A DNA stretch of 58,277 nt from Schwartzia sp. (in: firmicutes) (GCA_017444395.1 JAFSWT010000034.1:1-58277), one strand, 5' to 3'. Positions 16,982 through 25,657 are shown, counted from the first letter of the stretch. Made by a program: numbers and translations. Notes: a model not told the origin generated them from the letters alone.

Positions 16982-19573
16982 TCAGCCGGCGGGATTGGCT
17001 TCCTTTGCCACTTTTTCGTAGAGCGCCATGACCTCTTCATGGTGCTCTTTTATGTAGGCGAGGCTTTCCTCTTTTTCCGCGCCGGTGGCCTCGGGGGACT
17101 GGACCTTTTTCCCCGCGAGTTCCAGGGCTTTTGCCGCTTCGGAAAGCTCCTGGCAGCCAATCGTCAGGGACGTGGATTTCAGGCCGTGGACCTGTACGGT
17201 GTAGCTTCGCCATTCTTCGGCGTCAAATGCCTTTTGGATCTTTTCCCGTTTTTCCGCCTGGGAGGAAGCGAACAGGGAAAGAACCGCATCGTACATATCC
17301 TCCATGCCGCCGTTGTAGCGAAGCCCCAGGGAGCGGTCGATATACCCGCCGTCTTTCCGCGGGGCGCTTTCCTCCGCCGGGGGAGGCGCCGCGTTTCGGG
17401 CGGCGGTTTCCGGTTCCGTAGAGATGGGCTGCACCAGGTTCTGCGGCAGGTAATGCCTGATGAGCTGCTCCAGCTTTTCGGGCGCAATCGGTTTTGACAT
17501 GTAGTCGGAAAAACCTTCGCCGAGGAACATTTCCCTGGCGTCGGATACGGCGTTGGCGGTGAGGGCGATGAAGGGGGTTTCCCGGCACTTGTTGCCGGGG
17601 AGCGCCCAGGAGGCCTTCAGCGTCTCGATGCCGTCCATGCCGGGCATCATGTGGTCCAGGAGGACGATATCATAATGCGCTTCGGCAATCATCTGAAGGC
17701 ACTCTTCGCCGCTCAGGCAGGTGGTGACGTTGATTTCCGTCGCTTTCAGGAGATTCTTCACCACCAGGAGGTTCGTGTCGTTGTCGTCGACTACCAGGAT
17801 GCGGGCGTCCGGCGCCCGGAAGGATACCCGGTAGACGCCGCTCTCGGCAGCCGGTTCTCCGGCTGCTTTACGCAGCGGGAATTCCCCGATCACCGAATCG
17901 GGATTGGCTACCTTCTGCGGAATCTCGACCCGGAACGTGCTGCCCTCGCCATAAACGCTGTCGACGTGAATCTCGCCGTCCATCATCGACAGGAGGTTCA
18001 TCGTGATGGCAAGCCCGAGCCCCGTTCCTTCGACGCTGCGGTTTTTCACCATGTCGAGCCGCTCGAAGCCCCGGAACAGACGATCTTTGTCCTCCTCCTT
18101 TATGCCGATGCCGGTATCCGCTACCGCGATTTTCAGGATGAGATCGTCTTCGCCGGCGGATTCCCCGGAAACGGAAAAGGTAATGCTGCCCTTCGGGGTG
18201 TATTTCACGGCGTTGGAGAGGAGGTTTATGAGTATCTGGCGGATGCGTACCTCATCGCCGTAAAGCGCATTGGGGAGGGTGCTGCGCACCTCGGTGCGAA
18301 ATTCCAGTCCCTTTTCCGCCGCCCGCGGCGTGATGATGTCCAGCGTCTCGCTGAGCAGGGTGTCCAGCTTGTAGTTCGTCTCCACCAGCTCCATGCGGCC
18401 GGACTCGATCTTCGAGAAATCCAGGATGTCGTTGATGAGCGAAAGGAGTGCGTGCCCGGCCCCGGCGATGTTCCGTGCGTATCCGCGGATATCCGGCTCA
18501 TGGCTTTCCCGGAGGATCATCTCGTTCATGCCGAGCACCGTGTTGATCGGCGTCCGGATCTCGTGGCTCATGCTGGCGAGGAAGTCGCTTTTGGCGCGGT
18601 TGGCCTTGTCGGCGATTTCCTTGGCTTCCCGGAGCGCTTCGCTCTCCGCGGCGCGGCTTTGCATCAGGAAGAGATAGATGCTGGCCACGGCGAAGAGGGC
18701 CAGGAGCAGCGACACCACCATGAGCACCAGGTCATAAATGCGCGAGATTCCGCCGGCGGTGGCTTCCCAGGGGACATAGCCCACCATGGAGCAGTTCGTC
18801 TGCGGCAGGTCGGCGCCAAAGAGGAAGTATTTGCCCATAGGGCCTTCAGAGTAAACGGCAGCGGCCTTCCGGGTCTGGAGTTTCTGCCGGAGCGTGGCGA
18901 AGTCCCTCTTTATCGTTGCGTCCCGGAAAAAATCCTGGCCGCTTTCCCCAAAGTCCGCGTAGGGGACGATGACGCTGCCGCCGCGCTCGCGGAGCAGGAT
19001 GCGGCTGTCGGAGCCGTATTCGGCCAGGCCGAACTTTTCCGGGAGGAGTTTCTCCGTGTAAAGGCGATAGAGGACATAGCGCACGTTTTTCTCGTTTTCC
19101 GGGGAAAAGACGGGGACGGCGAAAATCAGTCCGCGCCCCTCCGAATAGTCCACGATCCGCCGCCCGGCGAACGCATCCCGTAGCAGCCGGAAGTCATGCT
19201 GGTTGATCTCGGCTCCCATGACGCGCCCGTACTCCTTCGAGATCAGCCCGCAGACAATGCCTTCCCGCCGGGCATCCACGGTGGAAAGGGCGGATTCCAG
19301 GCGGTCGGGATTTTTTTCCATGAATTTCGCTGCCTGGGTGAGTTCCGTGAGCTCCCGGTTGAACCGTTCCTCGGCAATCAGGGAGAAGTCGGCCGTCTGC
19401 CGGGCGATGGACTGCTCGGTGAGGGAGTTCAGGAGCGCGTTCATCTTCCCCTGCATCAATACGCCGATGACCACCAGTACCAGCGCCAGCAGGAAAAACT
19501 CCGCCGCCACCCTCGTGGTGAGCCCGTAGTCGGAGGACATGATCTGTTTTTTCCAGCCCCGGACTTCATTCAA
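16982..19573 (-). CDS. Hybrid sensor histidine kinase with REC and HPt domains
   Basis: An 863-residue membrane kinase. Two membrane helices (about 22-41 and 281-304) enclose a sensor domain of about 240 residues on the outer face. HisKA follows, with H337 in SMSHEIRTP, then HATPase with N-, G1- and G2-type boxes (SNAVKYTPKG, VADTGIGI, GTGLGL). A receiver domain has its phospho-Asp in IVLLDHMMPGMDG, and a C-terminal HPt domain has its His in VHGLKSTS. This is a full phosphorelay in one chain, needing only an output regulator, which the HD-GYP gene of the same operon can supply. TTG at 19573 is used: GGGGGT lies 9 nt upstream and the codon overlaps the stop of the preceding gene (TTGAATGA). 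Confidence 0.92.
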   Translation of the reverse strand: MNEVRGWKKQIMSSDYGLTTRVAAEFFLLALVLVVIGVLMQGKMNALLNSLTEQSIARQTADFSLIAEERFNRELTELTQAAKFMEKNPDRLESALSTVDARREGIVCGLISKEYGRVMGAEINQHDFRLLRDAFAGRRIVDYSEGRGLIFAVPVFSPENEKNVRYVLYRLYTEKLLPEKFGLAEYGSDSRILLRERGGSVIVPYADFGESGQDFFRDATIKRDFATLRQKLQTRKAAAVYSEGPMGKYFLFGADLPQTNCSMVGYVPWEATAGGISRIYDLVLMVVSLLLALFAVASIYLFLMQSRAAESEALREAKEIADKANRAKSDFLASMSHEIRTPINTVLGMNEMILRESHEPDIRGYARNIAGAGHALLSLINDILDFSKIESGRMELVETNYKLDTLLSETLDIITPRAAEKGLEFRTEVRSTLPNALYGDEVRIRQILINLLSNAVKYTPKGSITFSVSGESAGEDDLILKIAVADTGIGIKEEDKDRLFRGFERLDMVKNRSVEGTGLGLAITMNLLSMMDGEIHVDSVYGEGSTFRVEIPQKVANPDSVIGEFPLRKAAGEPAAESGVYRVSFRAPDARILVVDDNDTNLLVVKNLLKATEINVTTCLSGEECLQMIAEAHYDIVLLDHMMPGMDGIETLKASWALPGNKCRETPFIALTANAVSDAREMFLGEGFSDYMSKPIAPEKLEQLIRHYLPQNLVQPISTEPETAARNAAPPPAEESAPRKDGGYIDRSLGLRYNGGMEDMYDAVLSLFASSQAEKREKIQKAFDAEEWRSYTVQVHGLKSTSLTIGCQELSEAAKALELAGKKVQSPEATGAEKEESLAYIKEHHEEVMALYEKVAKEANPAG

Positions 19574-20654
19574 GCACTTCGACCCCCTTCGCCAGCCAGT
19601 TCACATGTTCCAGCAGGATATCGTCACTCAATGATTCGCCGCGCCCGCAGCGGAGATTTCCCTGATTGTCGTAAATCTCCCCGGAGAATATCATGAATCC
19701 GTCCTCCAGGTCACGCTGGGCCCGTTCCACATTTTTCCGCATGTATTCCGTCACGTTGCTGGAATAATCGGTCAGATAGACCGCGTCCTTCTCGATTCCC
19801 ACCCAGTGCACCGGTTCGCGGTTCAGTTCCCCTTTCAGGTAGCGGTGCACGATGTCGGTATAATACGCTTCCCAGCGGCAGACCACCGAGGTGAGATAAT
19901 GCGGGGAATAGCCGGAAAGTGCCTCGTGGTAGCCGATGAAATCAACGCCGTTTTCCTCCGCTACATCCGCCACGGCATGCTGGTTCTGATGATAGGTGAG
20001 CACATCCGCGCCGACCGCGATCAGGCGCCTGGCGTTGACCTTCTCCGTCTCGGCGTCCTCCCATCGCCCGGTGAAAGCGACCAGGACTTTCGCCTCCGGG
20101 TTCACCCGCTGCACCCCCAGGGCAAAGGCGTTGATGCCGCGGTTGACCTCGGAGTTCCCCATCGCCGCCACATAGCCGATGAGGTTGGATTGGGTGCGCA
20201 AGCCGGCAATGATGCCGGAAAGGTAGCGCCCCTGATAGAGCCGGACGAAATTGGCGGTCATGTTTCTGGTGATGATTTCCGCGGAAGTAGTGCAAAAAGC
20301 GATGCGCGGGTATTCTTCGGTGTAATAGACCGCTTCTTTGGGATATCCGTAGCTGGTAAGATAGATCAGGCCCGCGCCCGCCTTTGCCAGCTCTTGTATC
20401 ACTTTCGGGCATTCGCCGGTGTTTTCCTGGATGTTTTCCCGCACCAGCAACTTTGCCCCCATTTTATCGGCAACGCTTTTCATCGCCGCGTAATGCTTGC
20501 CGTTCCACCCCGAATCATGCGCCGACCCTGACAGCATGAAGCCGATGATCAGGGGATCCTCCTGGGTTGCGTTGTCGAACATGAAGATCGTCCCGAATAT
20601 GGCAAAAAGCAACAGCGCGCCGATGACGAGCAGGAAATTCCCGTTCTTAATCAA
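19566..20654 (-). CDS. Membrane-anchored BMP/PnrA-like binding protein 2
   Basis: A 362-residue protein of the basic-membrane-protein family (type I periplasmic binding fold), whose characterised members bind purine nucleosides. The N-terminal helix (about 5-25) has no lipobox Cys, so it looks like an uncleaved anchor. Family landmarks include GSAHDSGWNGKHYAAM, RLYQGRYLSGIIAGL, IGYVAAM and NRGINAFALG. It is a clear paralogue of the preceding gene. The start is taken as TTG at 20654, six bases after GGGGGTGG and overlapping the upstream stop (TTGATTAA); a TTG at 20675 is also in frame. No ABC permease or ATPase is nearby, so a sensory rather than transport role is inferred. Confidence 0.82.
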   Translation of the reverse strand: MIKNGNFLLVIGALLLFAIFGTIFMFDNATQEDPLIIGFMLSGSAHDSGWNGKHYAAMKSVADKMGAKLLVRENIQENTGECPKVIQELAKAGAGLIYLTSYGYPKEAVYYTEEYPRIAFCTTSAEIITRNMTANFVRLYQGRYLSGIIAGLRTQSNLIGYVAAMGNSEVNRGINAFALGVQRVNPEAKVLVAFTGRWEDAETEKVNARRLIAVGADVLTYHQNQHAVADVAEENGVDFIGYHEALSGYSPHYLTSVVCRWEAYYTDIVHRYLKGELNREPVHWVGIEKDAVYLTDYSSNVTEYMRKNVERAQRDLEDGFMIFSGEIYDNQGNLRCGRGESLSDDILLEHVNWLAKGVEVLE

Positions 20655-21750
20655 GGGTAACCACCCCCTGTACAAGCCAATCCATATGATTCAGCAGAGC
20701 GTCGTCACTAATGGTCTCTCCCTCCCGGCAGCGCAGGTTTCCTTCCCGGTCGTAGAGGATGCCGGAAAAAATCGGCTCCTGGCCGCTGCCGAGCCGCTGC
20801 CGTACCTGCCGCAGGAAAGACCGCTCCTCGTGCGTGACTTTGCGCGAGTACTCCGCCAGTCCCACAGCGTCCCGGTCCATGCCGATCCAACTGTTGCGGA
20901 GGGAGCTGAGCTCCCCTTTCAGGTACCGGCGCAGGATGTCTTCATAGTATATGTCCCAGTGACAGACGATAGAGGTCAGATTGTGTTCCGAGTAGCCGGT
21001 CAGGACCTCATTGTAGCCGATGAAATCCACGCCAGCCGCTTCCGCCGCGTCAGGCACGGCTTTCTCGTCCTGATGATAGGTGAGGATATCGGCCCCGGCT
21101 TCCTTTATGAGCCGCCGGGCCTTTTCTTTCTCTACCGCCGGATTTGCCCAGTCCCCGGTCCAGGCGACGACCACCCGCACCCCGGGATTCATCTTCCGCG
21201 CACCGATGGTGAAAGCGTTCAGCCCGCGGCAGACTTCATCGTTCGGGATTGCTGCCACATAGCCGATGACGCCGGATTTCGTCTTCATCCCCGCCAGCAC
21301 GCCTGCCAGATAGCGCCCCTGGTACATCCGGACAAAGCAGGAGGTGAGGTTTCGGGCGCGCGTTTCGAAGGAAACCGTGGCAAAGGCGATGTCCTTGTAT
21401 TCTTTCATTACGTCCTTGGCCTCAGCGGCATAAGCGTAGCTGCAAAGGAATATCATGCCCACATTTTCTCCGGCGAGCTCACGGATAGCCTCTGGGCACT
21501 GGCCGCTGTTGTCTTCCACCCGGTCGCGGACCAAAAGGGTGAGTCCCAGTTTCTCGCAGGCGCTCTTTATACCCTGGTAATGGGAAGCGTTCCATCCCGG
21601 TTCCTGGATGTCGCCCAGGATGACGAAGCCGACTTTTTTCGGCGCCTCCTGGGGCAAGAGGTCCGTATCGAAACGGTAGATCATGAAGGTGATAAGGGTA
21701 AGCAGGCACAGTCCTACCCCGAGCAGGACGCTCGTTCTGGCGCTTTTCAT
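20647..21750 (-). CDS. Membrane-anchored BMP/PnrA-like binding protein 1
   Basis: A 367-residue paralogue of the next gene. An N-terminal hydrophobic helix (about 7-27) lacks a lipobox, and the BMP fold follows with DIQEPGWNASHYQGI, RMYQGRYLAGVLAGM, IGYVAAIPNDEVCRGLNAF and DILTYHQDE. BMP/PnrA proteins elsewhere are lipoprotein receptors for nucleoside ABC importers; here the partner gene is a hybrid kinase. ATG at 21750 overlaps the regulator stop (ATGA). The ligand is not known, and purine nucleosides are only the family precedent. Confidence 0.82.
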   Translation of the reverse strand: MKSARTSVLLGVGLCLLTLITFMIYRFDTDLLPQEAPKKVGFVILGDIQEPGWNASHYQGIKSACEKLGLTLLVRDRVEDNSGQCPEAIRELAGENVGMIFLCSYAYAAEAKDVMKEYKDIAFATVSFETRARNLTSCFVRMYQGRYLAGVLAGMKTKSGVIGYVAAIPNDEVCRGLNAFTIGARKMNPGVRVVVAWTGDWANPAVEKEKARRLIKEAGADILTYHQDEKAVPDAAEAAGVDFIGYNEVLTGYSEHNLTSIVCHWDIYYEDILRRYLKGELSSLRNSWIGMDRDAVGLAEYSRKVTHEERSFLRQVRQRLGSGQEPIFSGILYDREGNLRCREGETISDDALLNHMDWLVQGVVTLD

Positions 21751-22802
21751 CCCTTGCCCCCACCGCGGTCACGCATGCGGTACTCTTTGTCCTCGTCAAT
21801 CATTGAGAGCATGATATCGGCAAACGCCGGATCGAACTGGGTGCCCCGGCCGCGTTCAATCTCGGCGCGCACCCGTTCCTGCGCCATCACGTTGCGGTAA
21901 CTCCGGTTGCTCGTCATGGCGTCGTAAGCGTCCGCTACGGCGATGACTCTTGCTTCCATCGGGATATCGTCGCCGCGCAGTCCGTCCGGATAGCCCCTGC
22001 CATCGTAGCGTTCGTGATGGGAGCGGGCACCGATGGAGAGGGCGGGGAAATGGACGATGCTCTTCAGGATATCGGAACCGATGGTGGTATGCGTCTTTAT
22101 GACGCCAAACTCCTCATCGGTCAGCCTGTCGGTCTTGTTGATGATGGATTCCGGCACGCCAATCTTACCGATGTCATGCAAGAGCCCCATGAAATAGATA
22201 TCCCTCACCTCGGCGTCCGCCATGCCGGCACGGCTGGCTATGGTACGGGAATACTCGGCTACGCGCCGTGAGTGGTCCTGGGTGTACCTGTCCTTGGCGT
22301 CGATGGTCTTGGCCAGCGCCAGCACAGTCTCAGCGAACAGCCGCTGGTTTTCTTCCATCTGCTCTCTGACCTGCTCGGTCTGCCGCGCCACTTCCTGTTG
22401 AAGATTGCGCTTCAGGTATTCGTTTTCCAGGACGCGCCGGGTACGCTCCCGAAGAATGTCCGGAACGAAGGGTTTCCGGATGAAGTCGGAGGCCCCGGCG
22501 CGGAACATCTCCGTTTCCAGCTCCACGCTGGTTTCCGCCGTCAGGATGATCACCGGGATGTTTTGCGTTTCCGCTTTCTGCTTCATCGATTTCAGCACCT
22601 CGATGCCGTCGATGTCCGGCAGGTTATAGTCCAGCAACGCCATATCCACGCGCTCGGCGGTCAGGAATCGCAACGCGTCTTCGCCACATTCCGCCGACGC
22701 GACCTCGACGTCGTTCCCCAGGATTTTCCCAATCATGAACAGGTTGATTTCCTCGTCGTCCACAGCAAGGATACGGGGCTTTTTCTCCAGATCGAAAAGC
22801 AT
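21747..22802 (-). CDS. HD-GYP response regulator (probable cyclic-di-GMP phosphodiesterase)
   Basis: A 351-residue regulator. The REC domain (about 10-125) has the acidic pair VDDEE, phospho-Asp D58 in ALLDYNLPDIDG, and the T/K switch in ILTAE and IRKPF. After a coiled linker comes an HD-GYP domain with HDIGKIGVPESI and the diagnostic HHERYDGRGYPDGL; metal ligands look intact. Such proteins hydrolyse cyclic-di-GMP to pGpG or GMP. ATG at 22802 is preferred to ATG 22811 because GAGAGAGG then lies 9 nt upstream. It is the first gene of the four-gene operon and the likely acceptor of phosphate from the hybrid kinase's HPt domain. Confidence 0.92.
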   Translation of the reverse strand: MLFDLEKKPRILAVDDEEINLFMIGKILGNDVEVASAECGEDALRFLTAERVDMALLDYNLPDIDGIEVLKSMKQKAETQNIPVIILTAETSVELETEMFRAGASDFIRKPFVPDILRERTRRVLENEYLKRNLQQEVARQTEQVREQMEENQRLFAETVLALAKTIDAKDRYTQDHSRRVAEYSRTIASRAGMADAEVRDIYFMGLLHDIGKIGVPESIINKTDRLTDEEFGVIKTHTTIGSDILKSIVHFPALSIGARSHHERYDGRGYPDGLRGDDIPMEARVIAVADAYDAMTSNRSYRNVMAQERVRAEIERGRGTQFDPAFADIMLSMIDEDKEYRMRDRGGGKG

Positions 22803-22842
22803 GACCAACATCCTCTCTCATACCATTCTGTTTTCTGGTTCC

Positions 22843-22870
22843 ATTGTATGTTATTTTTTCAGAAAATCAA
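22843..22870 (-). promoter_or_regulatory. Promoter of the HD-GYP/BMP/hybrid-kinase operon
   Basis: Minus strand TTGATT (22865-22870), 16-bp spacer, TACAAT (22843-22848). The leader to the regulator start is about 35 nt. Confidence 0.65.
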
Positions 22871-22880
22871 CCGCCTGGCA

Positions 22881-22911
22881 AAAAAGTGTCGGGATTTTCC
22901 AAAAAGTGTCG
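22881..22911 (+). promoter_or_regulatory. 11-bp direct repeat between two divergent promoters
   Basis: AAAAAGTGTCG occurs at 22881-22891 and again at 22901-22911, an exact repeat with a 20-bp period (two helical turns). It ends 6 bp before the plus-strand -35 and begins 10 bp from the minus-strand -35. Tandem sites in such positions are typical for activators, including LytTR regulators, one of which is encoded in the plus operon. Confidence 0.65.
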
Positions 22912-22917
22912 CATTTT

Positions 22918-22945
22918 TTGACCGGATTTTGTGGTAAGCTATAGT
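22918..22945 (+). promoter_or_regulatory. Promoter of the AgrC-like pair and LytTR operon
   Basis: TTGACC (22918-22923), 16-bp spacer, TATAGT (22940-22945). The leader is about 28 nt. Confidence 0.7.
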
Positions 22946-22979
22946 CGGAGTTTTGTAGATTTGAGATGAGGTGTCGGAA

Positions 22980-24335
22980 ATGAATCATTTCGTGGCGGAT
23001 GTGCTGCCGGGGGTGGCACTCCCTTTCTGCGTGGTTTTGATACAGCTGGCCGATTCGTATTTAAGATACCTGGCTTTCCGGCAACAGATACGCCGGGAGG
23101 AGACGCAACGTCTCCGGGTTGCGTTCGGACTGTGGGCCGTGACCAGTTTCCTGCTATATGCCGCATGGTTCCGGTATGCCGGCATCGCCGCCCAAACGTG
23201 CAAAATCGCATTGATGGCGGGCTGGGTTCCCTGGCTGGTGATCTTCATGGGGACTGTGCGCCGGGACACGCTCAGCCATATCTTCATTCAGGGGATGGTC
23301 GCCGTCTGGAGCCTCATGCTTCACAGCATATCCTCCATCGTTGTGGTCGTTGCCTTCGCCGATTTGGCGGAAGCCAACTTCCTTACGGCGCACACCGCGA
23401 TTTATTTGTTGCTGTTCCTGCTGCTTCTGCCGGGGGAATGCCGGGTATTTCACGATATGCTTCCGCTGCGGCAGTTTTTCGCCTCCCGTCCGGCCGGCTA
23501 CTATGTTGCGGCGATGCCGTTTGTCGTGCTCTTTTCCCATTTTTTCCTGTGGGCGGACAGTTCGCTGTTTCACACCTGGCAGGAACGGCTCTCGCGTCTG
23601 GCGTTGCCCGTGGCGTTTTTCTTCATGTATAAGCACGTACTCTTATCGGCCAGTGAGTTCTACAACCAGCAAAAGGCAGGTCTTGACGCCAAGCGCGCCG
23701 GAGCCCGGATCGCTTTCCTGGAGGAACGCTGCCGGCTGGCGGCAAGGACCCAGAAGCAGACAGCCATCATTCGTCATGACCTCCGCCATAATTTCCGCAT
23801 CCTGTATGAACTGATCTCGAAGGGAAAGACGGAGGCAGCACTGTCCCATATCAATACCCAGACGGTATTGCTCGATACCCTCGGCACCCCGTCATTTGCC
23901 AAAGGCTCTTTTCTGAACGCGGCCATATCCGTGCATCTTTGGCGGGCGGAACAGCTGGGGATAAAAATCCGGCAAAAAGTGAAAATCCCGGCAAAGCCGT
24001 TTCGGGCCGAGCAAGACCTGACACTCCTGATCTCGGAGCTTTTGGATGAGGCCATCCATGCCTCGGCCAGAGAACCGGAGGGCGCACGGGCACTTTCCCT
24101 GGCGCTGGTCTCGGACGGCTGCCAGTGGCTACTGTCCGTCGGGAATCGCGCCGGGGCGCCTTTACCGGTTGGCCGGGACGGATTGCCGCTCCGGGAAGAG
24201 GGATCGGCGCTGTCGCTGTTTTTGGAAAAATACGGTGGGGAATTGGATTTTTCTTACGCAGATGGCTGTAACAAATACGAGATTTTGTGGTATGATGATG
24301 AAAGAGAGAATGGAGAGGAGGCACTTTCATGCTGA
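22980..24335 (+). CDS. AgrC-like sensor protein with phosphoacceptor His but degenerate ATP-binding domain
   Basis: A 451-residue membrane protein: six or so hydrophobic helices in residues 1-225, a coiled region, then a GHKL-kinase-like C-terminus. The H-box is intact (IIRHDLRHNFRIL, H266). The ATP-binding part is damaged: the N-box reads ISELLDEAIHAS, with E357 where the Mg-binding Asn belongs, and the G-box is missing through a 6-residue gap (GLPLREEGSALSLFLEKYG). It should accept a phosphate but not bind ATP well. It is a paralogue of the next gene, which has the opposite defects. ATG at 22980 follows GAGGTG; the overlap with the next gene is 7 nt. Confidence 0.85.
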   Translation: MNHFVADVLPGVALPFCVVLIQLADSYLRYLAFRQQIRREETQRLRVAFGLWAVTSFLLYAAWFRYAGIAAQTCKIALMAGWVPWLVIFMGTVRRDTLSHIFIQGMVAVWSLMLHSISSIVVVVAFADLAEANFLTAHTAIYLLLFLLLLPGECRVFHDMLPLRQFFASRPAGYYVAAMPFVVLFSHFFLWADSSLFHTWQERLSRLALPVAFFFMYKHVLLSASEFYNQQKAGLDAKRAGARIAFLEERCRLAARTQKQTAIIRHDLRHNFRILYELISKGKTEAALSHINTQTVLLDTLGTPSFAKGSFLNAAISVHLWRAEQLGIKIRQKVKIPAKPFRAEQDLTLLISELLDEAIHASAREPEGARALSLALVSDGCQWLLSVGNRAGAPLPVGRDGLPLREEGSALSLFLEKYGGELDFSYADGCNKYEILWYDDERENGEEALSC

Positions 24336-25657
24336 CGCTCCTGCCCCTCTCGTTCTGCCATATGCTGATGCAGCTTGGCGGGGCGTATCTCCGGTATCTG
24401 CCCTTCCGGCAGCACATGGAAAAAGAGGATATCCGGCTGCTTTGGCGGTGGATAGCCCTGTGGAGCACGGTTTCCCTTTTCCTCTGTGCCTTCCTCTTTT
24501 CCTGGTCGTCCCTGGATGTCGCCGTGTACAAGCTCGTGTTATTCTTTGCCCCGGTTCCCTATATCCTGCTCTCCTTCGTGGCCATAAAGCAGCCGTTGGC
24601 CGTACATCTCTTTGTGATGGGGATGCAATTCCTCTGGGCGGTCGCGATTCACACCGCGGTTGCCTTCGGGGAGAATTTCCTGCCGGTTGACATTCCGGAG
24701 ACGTATATCCTGTTCTTGCATCCCCTGTTATACTTGTTGCTGTTCCTCATCGTACTGCCGGTATCAAGGCGGCTTTTCTCGAACCTTTTGCCATCGCTCC
24801 GCCTCATCGAGGACAGGGGCCTGGCCGGGAAGGTTTCTATCTCATTGCTGCCGCTGGTCATATTCATCGGGTTTTCTCTGCCCATCGCCGATGCCGAGGC
24901 GCTCCACAGCGTTCAGGTACAGCTCTCCCGCATCTCGATTCCCGTCTTCTTCTTCCTGATGTACCGCGGTATGAGCCTGGCAACAAAGAAAACCGATGAC
25001 CGGCGGCAGGCTGAGAACGCGGCCCGCATGATGGAGGAGCAGCTCGCCGCGCTGGGGGAATACGAAAGGATGCTCGGCGAGAGCCAAAAGGAGACGATGC
25101 TTCTCGTCGGGAAAATCCGGGAGGACTACGGGCGGCTGAAGGACTATCTCGCATCCGGCGACGCCGCAGGCGCACTGGCGCTGATACGCGACCGGGAAGA
25201 CCGGCTGAACAAAACGACGGTCCAGGCATACAGCCCCTATCCCATATTGAACGCGGCGCTCTCTGTCTATATCGGCCGGGCGGAGGCGCTGGGGATTCCC
25301 GTCGAATGCAGCGTGAGCCTCTCCTCGAAGCTCCGGGTCGATGAACATGAGTTCTCCATCGTATTGTCCAATTTGCTGGAAAACGCGATTGAGGCCGCGA
25401 AGGAGGCGCCGGAGGGAGCGCGCGCCATTTCTGTCGGCATCCGGCACCGCGCCAAAGCCGTTGTGATGGAGATTGTCAATCCATCCGTGAAGCCACTCGT
25501 CCTGGATGAAAAGGGCTTGCCGGTGACCAGCCGGAAAGGGCACGGCCTCGGCATGGCGTCCCTTTCGGCCTTTCTGGAAAAGTACGGGGCTTACGCGGAC
25601 TTCACCCAGGAAAATGACCAGGTACGCTTCGCCATGTATTGGGAGGGAGAGAATTGA
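24329..25657 (+). CDS. AgrC-like sensor protein with intact ATP-binding domain but no phosphoacceptor His
   Basis: A 442-residue membrane protein with the same layout as its upstream paralogue (six or so helices, coiled region, GHKL domain). The N-box LSNLLENAIEAA (N352) and G-box KGHGLGMASL (G404, G406, G408) are intact. The H-box position reads TMLLVGKIREDYGRL: aligned through the shared QK-x-T and R residues, G261 replaces the His and K262 the Asp. It should bind ATP but cannot carry the phosphate itself. GAGGAGG precedes the ATG, which lies inside the end of the upstream gene. The stop overlaps the LytTR start (TTGA). Confidence 0.87.
   Translation: MLTLLPLSFCHMLMQLGGAYLRYLPFRQHMEKEDIRLLWRWIALWSTVSLFLCAFLFSWSSLDVAVYKLVLFFAPVPYILLSFVAIKQPLAVHLFVMGMQFLWAVAIHTAVAFGENFLPVDIPETYILFLHPLLYLLLFLIVLPVSRRLFSNLLPSLRLIEDRGLAGKVSISLLPLVIFIGFSLPIADAEALHSVQVQLSRISIPVFFFLMYRGMSLATKKTDDRRQAENAARMMEEQLAALGEYERMLGESQKETMLLVGKIREDYGRLKDYLASGDAAGALALIRDREDRLNKTTVQAYSPYPILNAALSVYIGRAEALGIPVECSVSLSSKLRVDEHEFSIVLSNLLENAIEAAKEAPEGARAISVGIRHRAKAVVMEIVNPSVKPLVLDEKGLPVTSRKGHGLGMASLSAFLEKYGAYADFTQENDQVRFAMYWEGEN

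Noticed and set aside
22848-22937. A 29-codon frame (MLFFQKINRL...) upstream of the first sensor gene, as a possible signal peptide gene
   Set aside because: It has no ribosome-binding site, overlaps both promoters and contains the direct repeats, so it is likely non-coding.
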